From positions 8,900,501-8,964,500 of the forward strand of contig NZ_CP109434.1 in NCBI RefSeq assembly GCF_036227105.1: a stretch of DNA of 64,000 bases, given 5' to 3'. Below the pieces are notes generated by a model that saw only the letters and a program-made list of their open reading frames with translations, did no database searches and was not told the origin of the DNA. A program made the position numbers and the translations under genes. Below, piece by piece: positions 43,394 to 51,497 of this stretch (position 1 is its first letter; every line of letters begins with the position of its first letter). This DNA comes from Amycolatopsis sp. NBC_01488. Its GTDB lineage: Bacteria > Actinomycetota > Actinomycetes > Mycobacteriales > Pseudonocardiaceae.

Positions 43394-43801
43394 GTGAAAT
43401 TGTCAACACGCGCAAGATTTCTCGCTTTCTTCGGATTGTTGTCGACCTTCATGCTCGCCTTTACCTCCATCGCTTCAGCAAGTTCTGCCGCGTTCACACC
43501 CGAGGACAAAAACTCCTGTGTCGACCTGGGGAACGGCTACCTCTGCCTCTACATCTCGCCAGTCAATCAACAGGGTCAGATCCAGGTGACCTACGAAAAG
43601 TACGGCGGCAACCCCTTTGTCGGGCACGTGGCATGGCAGAACCCGTCAGGCAGCGTGTTCGGATCGCCCGACGTCGCGATGTCTTCCCATAACATTTATT
43701 CACAAATGTGGCCCACTTGGGTGGGCCCGGGATGCAATTACGGCGTTCTGGTCAACAAGAGCACTGGGGAAACCTTCAAAACACCTCGACTCTGCGTTTA
43801 A
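43394..43801 (+). CDS. small secreted protein of lower GC content
   Basis: The 135-residue product has a Sec signal (KLSTRARFLAFFGLLSTFML, cleavage near SIASA) and a mature domain of about 105 residues with four Cys (SCVDL, YLCLY, GCNYG, LCV). NGYLCLYISP vaguely recalls peptidase-inhibitor family I36, but I cannot confirm it. GTG start after GGAGGGG. Codons such as AAA, AAT and TCA are far commoner than in neighbours, a sign of foreign origin. Confidence 0.7.
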   Translation: MKLSTRARFLAFFGLLSTFMLAFTSIASASSAAFTPEDKNSCVDLGNGYLCLYISPVNQQGQIQVTYEKYGGNPFVGHVAWQNPSGSVFGSPDVAMSSHNIYSQMWPTWVGPGCNYGVLVNKSTGETFKTPRLCV

Positions 43802-43825
43802 CTGGATTCGTGTTTGCTTCTCTGA

Positions 43826-43875
43826 GATCGGCGATGCAGGCCCCGTACAGGGACGTGCGGCCTGCATCGCCGATC
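43826..43875. terminator. hairpin terminator after the secreted protein gene
   Basis: GATCGGCGATGCAGGCC (43826-43842) is perfectly complementary to 43859-43875, forming a 17-bp stem with a 16-nt loop. Confidence 0.8.
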
Positions 43876-44009
43876 AACGTGCCCGAGCGCTCGTCGTCCC
43901 GACACCAAGGTGTGACAGCCCGGCAGCTCGACGCGAACCCCGACACCGGTCTCTGAGACTTAACGCGCCGCTGGTGGGCTGACGGGCGCGGATGGCCTAC
44001 CGTGGAAGC

Positions 44010-44315
44010 ATGGCCGACGACGGAGCTTCGCTGCCGGGCCAGAATCCTCGCTTCCACGAGGACCTGGTCGGCCTGGACCCGTACGACCCGGAGGCGCGCG
44101 CGTTCGCCGAGCACCTCGACCGGATCGAGCGATCCGGTCCCAACTACACGATCGAAGCCGCGCTGGACGGCGTGTCCGATTTCGCCGACTCCAGCAACCG
44201 CCTCGGCGGCCTCCGCTACTGGGTGTCGGCGCTCATCGTCGTGCTCATCGTGCTCGGCGTGATCGTCGCCGCATGGGACATCGTGGTGCACGCCCTGGCG
44301 TGGCTCGCGGCGTAA
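44010..44315 (+). CDS. small single-span membrane protein
   Basis: The 101-residue product has an acidic soluble part of about 70 residues (FHEDLVGLDPYDPEARAFAE) and one C-terminal membrane helix (VSALIVVLIVLGVIVAAWDIV). I do not recognise its family. ATG at 44010, chosen over an upstream in-frame ATG (43992) because the conserved-looking part starts here. It precedes msrB by about 20 bp and may be in one transcript with it. Confidence 0.6.
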   Translation: MADDGASLPGQNPRFHEDLVGLDPYDPEARAFAEHLDRIERSGPNYTIEAALDGVSDFADSSNRLGGLRYWVSALIVVLIVLGVIVAAWDIVVHALAWLAA

Positions 44316-44334
44316 CGTGGACCGGGTGAAAGGT

Positions 44335-44757
44335 ATGAAACCCGTTGTCGGCGCCACCCCCCGCGTCGTGAAGTCCGAGCAGGAATGGCGGGAAGAGCTG
44401 AGCCCGGAGGAGTACGCCGTGCTCCGCCAGGCCGGCACCGAACGGCCGTTCACCGGTGAGTACACCGACACGAAGACGACCGGCGTCTACGAGTGCCGCG
44501 CGTGCGGTGCGGAGCTGTTCCGCAGCGACACGAAGTTCGAGAGCCACTGCGGCTGGCCGTCGTTCTTCGACCCGGCCGACTCCGACGCCGTGCTGCTGCG
44601 CGAAGACCGGACCATGGGCATGAAGCGGATCGAGGTGCTCTGCGGCTCCTGCCACAGCCACCTCGGGCACGTCTTCGAGGGCGAGGGCTACGCCACCCCG
44701 ACCGACCAGCGCTACTGCATCAACTCGATTTCCCTGAAACTGGTACCCCAGTCCTAA
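44335..44757 (+). CDS. msrB: peptide-methionine (R)-S-oxide reductase
   Basis: The 140-residue enzyme reduces methionine-R-sulfoxide with thioredoxin. It has two zinc CxxC pairs (ECRACGAE and CGSCHSH), HCGWPSF, GHVFEGEG and the catalytic Cys in QRYCINS. I use the ATG at 44335 (MKPVVGATPRVV); GTGs at 44317 and 44326 remain possible. Confidence 0.92.
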   Translation: MKPVVGATPRVVKSEQEWREELSPEEYAVLRQAGTERPFTGEYTDTKTTGVYECRACGAELFRSDTKFESHCGWPSFFDPADSDAVLLREDRTMGMKRIEVLCGSCHSHLGHVFEGEGYATPTDQRYCINSISLKLVPQS

Positions 44758-44831
44758 ATCCTTCTTAAGCCGGCAACCCACCGCCCTTCCTCGAACGTAG
44801 TCTCCGCACACGGACGAGGGAGGGCGGCGTC

Positions 44832-45740
44832 ATGACCGACACCTGGGGCATTCCCGGACCGCTGTTCACGGGCCTCTACCTGGGCCTCCTGCTCCTACCG
44901 GCGGCCTTCGCCGCGGTACGCGCGAAGCTGCTGCAGCGCGGCCGCGCGGGCGGCGCGCCCGAACGGCCCGAAGAGCTGGCACTGCTGACCGGCGGGCGCA
45001 CGCGCGCCGGGGAATTCGTCGTCGCCCAGCTGCTGGACCGCCAGGTGATCCGGATGGACGGCACCGGGCGCGTGCACCGTGTCCGCGGCAGCGCGCCGGA
45101 CGACCTGGGCCGCGCCGCGCTGGCCCGGATCGGGAAGACCGGCGCCGCCGTCGACTCGGTGCGCCGCGAGGTGTGCCACCACCCGGCACTGGTCGACCTG
45201 GAGCACGGGCTGATCGCCCGCGGCCTGCTCGTCGACGCTCGGAAGGTGCGCCTGAACTGGGTGTTCACTGCCGCGGCGTACTGGGTGCTGGCTGTGCTCG
45301 GCGTGGTCCGGCTGATCGCCGGCAGCTCCACCGGCCACCCCGTCGGCTTCCTGCTGGGCCTGCTGGTGCTCAACGCCGTCGCGGCCGTCTTCAGCACGGT
45401 CCGCGCCGCGAACGCGCCCGAGGTCAAGGCCACCGCCGCCGGTCGCGCCGCGGCCCACGAGGCCGGGCGCATCGGCTCGCTGGCCTCCGGTCCGGCGGGC
45501 GCGGTCGCGGCCGGCGGGTTCGGCAGCCACCCCGACAAGGACGTCCGGCTCGCCGTCAGCCGTTCGACCGTCGTGTCGGCCACCCGCGCCTACCGTCCTC
45601 GCACCAGCCGCTGGGCCGCGGCCGGTGGCGGCGGGTTCGTCGGCTACTCCGGCGGTAGCTCGTGCGGTGGCGGCGGCAGCTCCTGCGGCGGCGGGGGCGG
45701 CGGCTGCGGAGGAGGGGGCGGCGGGGGCTGCGGCGGTTGA
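44832..45740 (+). CDS. TIGR04222-type membrane protein with Gly/Cys tail (1)
   Basis: The 302-residue product begins with the TIGR04222-like start MTDTWGIPGPLFTGLYL, has a first helix at about 10-30, a cytoplasmic region, and a double helix at about 140-180 (WVFTAAAYWVLAVLGVVRLIAG). The last 30 residues are almost only Gly and Cys, with Cys at 278, 285, 292 and 300 in regular 7-8 residue steps. It is the first gene of the MNIO locus, preceded by GGGAGGG. By context the tail is a likely substrate of the MNIO enzyme. The family function is not established to my knowledge. Confidence 0.75.
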   Translation: MTDTWGIPGPLFTGLYLGLLLLPAAFAAVRAKLLQRGRAGGAPERPEELALLTGGRTRAGEFVVAQLLDRQVIRMDGTGRVHRVRGSAPDDLGRAALARIGKTGAAVDSVRREVCHHPALVDLEHGLIARGLLVDARKVRLNWVFTAAAYWVLAVLGVVRLIAGSSTGHPVGFLLGLLVLNAVAAVFSTVRAANAPEVKATAAGRAAAHEAGRIGSLASGPAGAVAAGGFGSHPDKDVRLAVSRSTVVSATRAYRPRTSRWAAAGGGGFVGYSGGSSCGGGGSSCGGGGGGCGGGGGGGCGG

Positions 45741-45806
45741 AACGCCGCCGCGAGCGCGTACGTCTCACAGCTACGGTAACCGCAACTCACTGAGGGGAGA
45801 CGGGCG

Positions 45807-46709
45807 ATGGACGACCCGTGGGGCATCTCCGGACCGGATTTCGTGGTCCTCTACATCGCGCTGCTCGGCGCGGCGCTGCTGGTCAGGCTCATCGTGTCCG
45901 CGGTCGTCGCGAGCCGCGCGCTGCGGGCGGACCCCGTGCAGCCCGGGCCGCCGCCGACCGTCTACCAGCTCGCGTTCCTCGCGGGCGGCCCCGACCGGGC
46001 CGTCGATGCGGCGATCGCGGCGCTGGTGGAGCGCGGCCAGCTGCGCGTCAACAGCTACAAGCAGGTCAGCCAGGCCGGGACGCGACCGATCGAGCCGCTG
46101 GAGCGGGCGGTCGCCGACGTCGCGCAGCTGAAGACGACCGCGACGATCCGGGCGCAGGTCCGCGGCTCGGCCGCGATGCGTGCCCTGGAGGAGGGCCTCG
46201 AGCAGCGGGGCCTGCTCGTGCCGGCGGCCGCGAAGCGGCAGGCCCGGACGTTCGGGCTCGTCCTGCAGCTGGCCGTGCTGGTCCTCGGCGTGGCGCGGCT
46301 GGTCAACGGCATCTCGCTGGGGCGCCCGGTCGGCATCCTGGTGTTCCTGGTGCTGATCGCGGCCGTGCTGACGTTCGTGGCCGCGGTCCGGCGGTCGAAG
46401 ACCGGGGCCCGGCAGCCGTCCGCGGCCGGGCAGCGCTTGCTCGGCCAGGCGCGGTCCGCGTCGAGCGGCCCGGTGCCGGCCGGGATGCTGGCGGGCGGTG
46501 TCCTGCTCGGCGGCGCGGCGGCCGCGGTCGCCCTGGGTGGCTGGTCGATGTACCCGGACGAGGAGATCAGCGCGGCGCTGACCCCGCCGATGACGTCCTT
46601 CGGCGGCGGTGGCTCGTCGGGCGGGTCGTCGTGCTCGAGTTCGTCGTGCAGCAGCGGGTCTTCGTGCGGTGGCGGCGGTGGCTGCGGCGGAGGTGGCTGC
46701 GGTGGGTGA
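45807..46709 (+). CDS. TIGR04222-type membrane protein with Gly/Ser/Cys tail (2)
   Basis: The 300-residue paralogue of the previous gene starts MDDPWGISGPDFVVLYIAL and has the same helix arrangement. Its tail mixes Ser, Gly and Cys, with Cys at 276, 281, 287, 293 and 298. The GGAGG that serves the following MNIO gene is inside the codons for this tail, and the MNIO start overlaps its end by 8 nt, so the two should be translated in a coupled way. About 65 bp separate it from paralogue 1. Confidence 0.75.
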   Translation: MDDPWGISGPDFVVLYIALLGAALLVRLIVSAVVASRALRADPVQPGPPPTVYQLAFLAGGPDRAVDAAIAALVERGQLRVNSYKQVSQAGTRPIEPLERAVADVAQLKTTATIRAQVRGSAAMRALEEGLEQRGLLVPAAAKRQARTFGLVLQLAVLVLGVARLVNGISLGRPVGILVFLVLIAAVLTFVAAVRRSKTGARQPSAAGQRLLGQARSASSGPVPAGMLAGGVLLGGAAAAVALGGWSMYPDEEISAALTPPMTSFGGGGSSGGSSCSSSSCSSGSSCGGGGGCGGGGCGG

Positions 46710-47502
46710 GCTCGGCATCGGGATCGGCTGGCGGCACGAGCTGGACCTGTCCATCGCCCGCCTGCCCGGCGTCGACTGGGTGGAGGTGGTCGCGGAGAAC
46801 CTGCACGCCGACCACCTCCCCGAGACGCTCGTCGCGCTGCGGAAGCGGGGACTCCCGGTGCTGCCCCACGCCGTGTCCCTGTCGCTGGGGGGCGCGGAGC
46901 CGCTCGACACCGGGCGCGTCCAGCACCTCGCGGAGGTCGCGCGGGCCCTGGACGCGCCCCTGGTCAGCGACCACGTGTGCTTCGTGCGCGCGGGCGGGCT
47001 CGACTCGGGCCACCTGATGCCGCTCCCCCGCACCCGCGAAGCCCTCGACGTGCTGGTGGCCAACGTCCGGCTCGCGCAGTCCATTGTGGACGTTCCGCTC
47101 GCGCTGGAGAACATCGCGGCGGTGCTGGACTGGCCGTCCTCGGAGCTGACCGAGGAGCAGTTCCTCACCGAGCTGACCGAGCGGACGGACTGCCGGCTGA
47201 TCATCGACGTCGCGAACCTGTACGCCAACGCCCGCAACATCGGCACCGACCCGGAGGCGTTCCTCGACGGCATCCCGTGGGAGCGCCTGGCGTACGTGCA
47301 CATGGCGGGCGGCACCGAGCGCGACGGCGTCTACCACGACACGCACGCGCACCCGGTGCTGCCGGAGGTCCTGGCGTTGCTGACGGAACTGCGCCGCCGC
47401 ACGGACCCGCCGGGCGTGCTCCTGGAGCGCGACGACGACTACCCGACCGACGACGAACTCGCCGCGGAGCTGGCGGCGTTGCGAGCGGCGGTGACGGTGT
47501 GA
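46702..47502 (+). CDS. MNIO (DUF692) multinuclear non-haem iron oxidase
   Basis: The 266-residue TIM-barrel protein belongs to the MNIO family (MbnB, TglH, ChrH relatives), which uses two or three irons and oxygen to modify Cys in peptides. Likely iron ligands are all present: EN in VVAENLHAD, PHAVSL, VSDHVCF, LENIAA, DVANLYANARN, VHMAGG, DTHAHP and LLERDDDYP. I use GTG 46702 (VGELGIGIGWRHE), 8 nt after GGAGG (46689-46693). A longer frame exists upstream but lies within the Gly/Cys tail gene. The stop overlaps the partner gene as GTGA. Confidence 0.88.
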   Translation: MGELGIGIGWRHELDLSIARLPGVDWVEVVAENLHADHLPETLVALRKRGLPVLPHAVSLSLGGAEPLDTGRVQHLAEVARALDAPLVSDHVCFVRAGGLDSGHLMPLPRTREALDVLVANVRLAQSIVDVPLALENIAAVLDWPSSELTEEQFLTELTERTDCRLIIDVANLYANARNIGTDPEAFLDGIPWERLAYVHMAGGTERDGVYHDTHAHPVLPEVLALLTELRRRTDPPGVLLERDDDYPTDDELAAELAALRAAVTV

Positions 47503-47837
47503 GCCGCGCCGACCTGGCCGGTCGGCAGGCGGAACTGCTCCAAGCCCTGCTGGCGGACGGCCCGCCACCATCGGGCTTCGACGCTTCGCGGCTTCGCGTG
47601 GAGGCCCAGGTCCTGCGCCGAAAGCACGGGCGGGTCCTGGCGTATCAGCGGCCGGAACTGGCGGAAGCACTCGGAGAGCGGTTCGGGCCGCTGTTCGCGG
47701 AGTTCACCACGGTGCGGCCGAAGCGGGACACCGAGCGGTCGGGGGCTTACGCGGACGCGTTCGTGACGTGGCTGATCGAGGGTGGGCACCTGCCGAAGCC
47801 CAAGCGGGGACTGGTTTCCCGGCTTCGGCGCCGCTAG
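47499..47837 (+). CDS. small partner protein of the MNIO enzyme
   Basis: The 112-residue product, starting at GTG 47499 (GTGA overlap), is rich in charged helices: RQAELLQALLADG, RLRVEAQVLRRKHGRVLAYQ and ERFGPLFAEF, with a basic end KRGLVSRLRRR. MNIO enzymes usually need a partner that binds the leader or scaffold of the substrate; by position this is the best candidate. It resembles a C-terminal region that is fused to MNIO proteins in some actinomycetes, but I am unsure of the family name. Confidence 0.65.
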   Translation: MSRADLAGRQAELLQALLADGPPPSGFDASRLRVEAQVLRRKHGRVLAYQRPELAEALGERFGPLFAEFTTVRPKRDTERSGAYADAFVTWLIEGGHLPKPKRGLVSRLRRR

Positions 47838-47974
47838 TCCACACGCCCGCCGTGATGTGGACAACCGGGTTCTGCGGAGCCAGATTGTCGGGCACCGCCG
47901 GTAAACTGGTTGCGGGGGCAGCCCCCGGGAAGGGCGGGCCGTGCCGAGCGGGCCGTTTCCCGGCTTCGGCGCCG
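47814..47974. repeat. 20-bp direct repeat flanking the MNIO/CoA-transferase junction
   Basis: GTTTCCCGGCTTCGGCGCCG occurs at 47814-47833 and 47955-47974 and is followed each time by xTA. The first copy encodes the end of the MNIO partner (SRLRRR, stop TAG), the second lies directly after the stop of the opposite CoA-transferase. Between them a hairpin GGGGGC-A-GCCCCC (47914-47926) could terminate transcription. Confidence 0.75.
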
Positions 47975-49348
47975 TTAAGGCGTCCAGGTCGGTTTGTCGA
48001 CTCCCGGCAGCCGGGTCCCGAAGTCCCAGTGCGGCTCCGCTCCCGGCAACCCGCCCGCCACCCGGACGCGTGTCAACCGGCCGTAGCCGCTGTCCACGTC
48101 CTCCAGCAGGTCGCCGAAATCGACGTCCGAACGCGCGGAATCCTTGCGGCCCAGGGAATCCAGCCAGTGGCCCGTGCCCGCCAGGGACAGCCGGGCCCGC
48201 CATGTGCCGCCGTCGGTGGTCTGGCGGCGTAGGGCCGTCATGATCGCCGCCGCTGCCAGCCAGCCCGTTCCGTGGTCCAGGGCCTGGACCGGGAGCGGCG
48301 ACGGGTCGCCGTCGGGACCGAACGCGATGCCGTTCGACATCTGCACCAGGCTGTCGAACCCGCGCCGGCGCGCCCACGGGCCTTCCCAGCCGTACGCGCT
48401 CAAGTCCGCGATCACCAAGCCCGGCCGCAGGGTCGCCAGCTCCGAAGGCCCGAAACCGATCCGCTCCAGCGCGCCCGGCCGGAACGACTGCACCAGCACG
48501 TCCGCCCGGCTGATCAGCTTCTTCAGCCGCGCGCGGCCGCCCTCGGTGTCCAGCGCGACGAACGTCGACCGCTTGCCCTGGCCGGTGTCGCGCACCAGCG
48601 TCTCGACGCGCGGCAGGTGCGCCGCCCCCACGTGCAGGACGTCGGCGCCGTGCGCGGCCAGCACCCGGCCGGCCACCGGGCCGGCGAGGACGTGCGTCAG
48701 CTCCAGGATCCGGACGCCACCCAGCGGACGGTCCGAGTAGAACAACGTCCGCTTCGGCGCTTCGCCGATCGGCGCCAGGTCCACCAAGGGCAGCGAAGCC
48801 ACGGCCGAACCCTGCGGGTGCGCGGCCCACTCCTCCGGCGAACGCAGCTGGGCCGCCGCTCCCCCGGCGCTGACGACGGCGTGCTCGACCTCGCGCGCGC
48901 CGCGGCCGGCGACGGCCTTGGTCACCGCGTCGCGGCTGCCGGGGACGCCGAGTCCCCAGCACACCGCCGCTTCGTGCTTCGGGTAGTTGCAGTGCAGGCG
49001 CACCCAGCCGTCGGCCGTGCGGTAGTTGCCCGACAACGGTGCCCAGACCGATTCGGGCTCGGCACCCTCGACGCGCGAGAGCCCTTCGCTCGCGAACGCC
49101 GCCGCCGCGTGGCGGGTGTCCGCCGTGACGACGCCGGGCTCGATCCCGCGCAGCTTCAGCATCTCCGCCGCGGCCAGCGTCGCGGCGGCGATCGTCGCCC
49201 GCGCGGCGGCCGCCACCCGGTACGGGCCGGGCAGCACGTCTTCGGTGCCGGTCAGCTCGACCGGTCCCGGCGCTTCCCCGGTGAGGGTGCGCCAGACGCC
49301 GTCCAGGATCTCCGGCACAGCGTTCTCGGGCACAGTGGTCTCGGGCAC
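47975..49348 (-). CDS. CaiB/BaiF-family (class III) CoA-transferase
   Basis: The 457-residue product has the class III CoA-transferase fold: GGVRILELTHVLAGPVAGRVLAAHGADVLHV, TFVALDTEGGRARLKKLISRADVLVQSFRPGALERIGFG and DLSAYGWEGPWARRRGFDSLVQ. The N-terminal half appears to be a second, divergent copy, as in fused CoA-transferases. The usual catalytic Asp position (GAD in HGADVLHV) is kept. GTG at 49346-49348 overlaps the hemQ stop by one base, so it shares the haem transcript. Confidence 0.82.
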   Translation of the reverse strand: MPETTVPENAVPEILDGVWRTLTGEAPGPVELTGTEDVLPGPYRVAAAARATIAAATLAAAEMLKLRGIEPGVVTADTRHAAAAFASEGLSRVEGAEPESVWAPLSGNYRTADGWVRLHCNYPKHEAAVCWGLGVPGSRDAVTKAVAGRGAREVEHAVVSAGGAAAQLRSPEEWAAHPQGSAVASLPLVDLAPIGEAPKRTLFYSDRPLGGVRILELTHVLAGPVAGRVLAAHGADVLHVGAAHLPRVETLVRDTGQGKRSTFVALDTEGGRARLKKLISRADVLVQSFRPGALERIGFGPSELATLRPGLVIADLSAYGWEGPWARRRGFDSLVQMSNGIAFGPDGDPSPLPVQALDHGTGWLAAAAIMTALRRQTTDGGTWRARLSLAGTGHWLDSLGRKDSARSDVDFGDLLEDVDSGYGRLTRVRVAGGLPGAEPHWDFGTRLPGVDKPTWTP

Positions 49349-50040
49349 TACGGCAGAGCCGCGACGAGCTCGGCGGCCGGCACGCGGGTACCGGTGTAGA
49401 ACGGGATCTCCTCGCGCACGTGCAGCCGCGCCTCGGTGCCGCGCAGGTGCCGCATCAGGTCGACGATCCGGTGCAGCTCGTCCGCCTCGAACGCGAGGAT
49501 CCACTCGTAGTCGCCCAGCGCGAAGGACGCGACGGTGTTGGCGCGCACGTCCGGGTAGTCGCGGGCTTCCTTGCCGTGGTCGGCGAGCATCTTGCGGCGG
49601 TCGGCGTCCGGCAGCAGGTACCACTCGTAGGAGCGCACGAACGGGTAGACGCAGATGAACTTGCGCGCCTCTTCGCCGGCGAGGAAGGCCGGGATGTGGC
49701 TCTTGTTGAACTCGGCGGGCCGGTGCAGCGCGGTCTGGCTCCAGACCGGGGTCGACGCGCGCCCGAGCGGGGTCCGGCGGAAGCCGGAGTAGGCCGCCTG
49801 GACCTGCTCGATCTCCTCGGCGTGCCACCAGATCATGAAGTCGGCGTCGGCACGCAGGCCGGACAGGTCGTAGACACCCCGGACGACGACGCCCTTGGCC
49901 TCGAGACCGTCGAGGTACTCGGCCGTCTCGCGACCGGCGGCCCCGCGGTCTTCGCCCAGCCGGCCGGGCTCGATCCGGAAGACCGACCAGGTCGTGTAGC
50001 GGATGGTGTCGTTGAGCTCGTTGTAGTTGACCCGCGCCAT
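49348..50040 (-). CDS. hemQ: coproheme decarboxylase (HemQ/ChdC)
   Basis: The 230-residue chlorite-dismutase-fold enzyme decarboxylates coproheme to haem b in the coproporphyrin-dependent pathway. ARVNYNELNDTIRYTTWSVF, VRGVYDLSGLRADADFMIWWHA, PAEFNKSHIPAFL and YPFVRSYEWYLLPDADRRKML are typical actinobacterial HemQ segments (the Tyr in VYPF is the reactive one). ATG at 50038-50040. Confidence 0.92.
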   Translation of the reverse strand: MARVNYNELNDTIRYTTWSVFRIEPGRLGEDRGAAGRETAEYLDGLEAKGVVVRGVYDLSGLRADADFMIWWHAEEIEQVQAAYSGFRRTPLGRASTPVWSQTALHRPAEFNKSHIPAFLAGEEARKFICVYPFVRSYEWYLLPDADRRKMLADHGKEARDYPDVRANTVASFALGDYEWILAFEADELHRIVDLMRHLRGTEARLHVREEIPFYTGTRVPAAELVAALP

Positions 50041-50096
50041 GCTTCCATCCTGTCACCGCGGCGACGCGAGCGCCGCCACGGGTCAGGTGAGAGCAC

Positions 50097-51497
50097 TCAC
50101 GAAGCGAGGTGAGCGGCGATCCGCTGCGCGGCCGCCTCGGCCGTCGCGACGCACGCCGGCAGCCCGACGCCGTGCAGCGTCGCGCCCGCCACGGCCAGCC
50201 CCGGCACCTCGGCGATCGCCTTCTCGATCCGCTCCACGCGCTCCAGGTGCCCCGTGCCGTACTGCGGCAGCCCGCCGCCCCAGCGCGTCACCAGCGTCTC
50301 GACCGGCGACGCCGTCACGCCGGTCAGCCGCGCGAGGTCGTCGCGGACGACGCGGACCAGCTCGACGTCGTCGGCCTGCAGCGCGCCCAGCTCGCCGAAG
50401 CGCCCGACCGAGCCGCGGACCAGCACCGGGCCGGCGCCGAAGTGCGCCCACTTGCGCGAAGAGAACGTGAACGCCTTCGCCGCGTACGGCTTGCCCGAGG
50501 AATCGGCTTCGCCGGCGCCGATGAGGATGCCCGACGCGTCGGGCAGCCGGGTGCCGGGCGGCAGGGCCAGCGCCACCACGGCCATCGACGCCAGCTCGAC
50601 CTCGCCGAACGCCGCCGACGCCGCGGGCACCAGCTCCGCCAGCAGGCGCCGGGCCGAGGGCGCCGGCACCGCGAGCACCACCGCGTCGACCTCGATCGTG
50701 TTGTCCGCGGGCGCGTGCGCGGTGGGGTTCGCGCCGATCCGCAGCCGCCAGCCCGTGCCGTGCCGTTCGACGTCGCAGACCGGCAGCCCGGTCCGCAGCT
50801 CCGCGCCGGACAGCTCGGTGAGCCGGTCGATCACCGTGCCCAGGCCGCCCGGGACCGTGCCGAACACTGGCGCCGAACCGGGCGATGCGGGCAGCTGCGC
50901 CTTCGCCGCCGCCGTCAGCGACCCGGCGCCCGCCGCCACGGCCGCGGCCAGGCCGGGCATGGTCGCGCGCAGGCCGAGTCCGTCGGCCCCGCCCGCGTAG
51001 ACGCCGCCGAGCAGCGGGTCGACGAGCCGGTCGACCAGCTCGTCGCCGAACCGCTCGCGCAGCAGCGGCCCGAGCGGCAGGTCCCCGCTCGGCAGCCGCA
51101 GCTCGGGCAGCGACGGCTCGGCCGCCACGGCCCGCCGTCCCGCCTCCGACAGCACCCCGGCCACCGACTCCGCCGACGCCGGGACGCCCATCACGGTGCC
51201 CGGCGGCAGGCCGGTGACGCTGCCGCCGGCGTGGATCTTCGCACGGGCCTTCGTCGGGTGCACGACGTCGAGGCCCAGCTCGCGGACCAGTCCCAGCATC
51301 TCGGGACGGCGGACGAGGAACGCCTCCGCGCCGACGTCGTAGGGGACGCCGGCCAGCTCGGTCGTGCGCAGCTTCCCGCCGGGCGTCTTCGTCTTCTCGA
51401 ACACGACGATCTCGACGCTCGCACCGAGCAGGCGCCGCAACCGGTACGCCGCGGTCAGTCCGGAAATGCCGCCCCCGACGACCGCGACGCGCTTCAC
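50097..51497 (-). CDS. hemY: coproporphyrinogen III/protoporphyrinogen oxidase
   Basis: The 466-residue FAD enzyme starts with VAVVGGGISGLTAAYRLRRL and keeps GGKLRT and GVGLPACVATAEAAA. In actinobacteria it feeds HemQ by oxidising coproporphyrinogen III. GTG at 51495-51497 overlaps the hemE stop (GTGA). Confidence 0.9.
   Translation of the reverse strand: MKRVAVVGGGISGLTAAYRLRRLLGASVEIVVFEKTKTPGGKLRTTELAGVPYDVGAEAFLVRRPEMLGLVRELGLDVVHPTKARAKIHAGGSVTGLPPGTVMGVPASAESVAGVLSEAGRRAVAAEPSLPELRLPSGDLPLGPLLRERFGDELVDRLVDPLLGGVYAGGADGLGLRATMPGLAAAVAAGAGSLTAAAKAQLPASPGSAPVFGTVPGGLGTVIDRLTELSGAELRTGLPVCDVERHGTGWRLRIGANPTAHAPADNTIEVDAVVLAVPAPSARRLLAELVPAASAAFGEVELASMAVVALALPPGTRLPDASGILIGAGEADSSGKPYAAKAFTFSSRKWAHFGAGPVLVRGSVGRFGELGALQADDVELVRVVRDDLARLTGVTASPVETLVTRWGGGLPQYGTGHLERVERIEKAIAEVPGLAVAGATLHGVGLPACVATAEAAAQRIAAHLAS

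Noticed and set aside
45625..46131. Alternative frame proteins across the Gly/Cys tail genes
   Set aside because: They are Arg/Ala/Ser-rich shadows; the chosen frames have membrane helices, family starts and ribosome sites.
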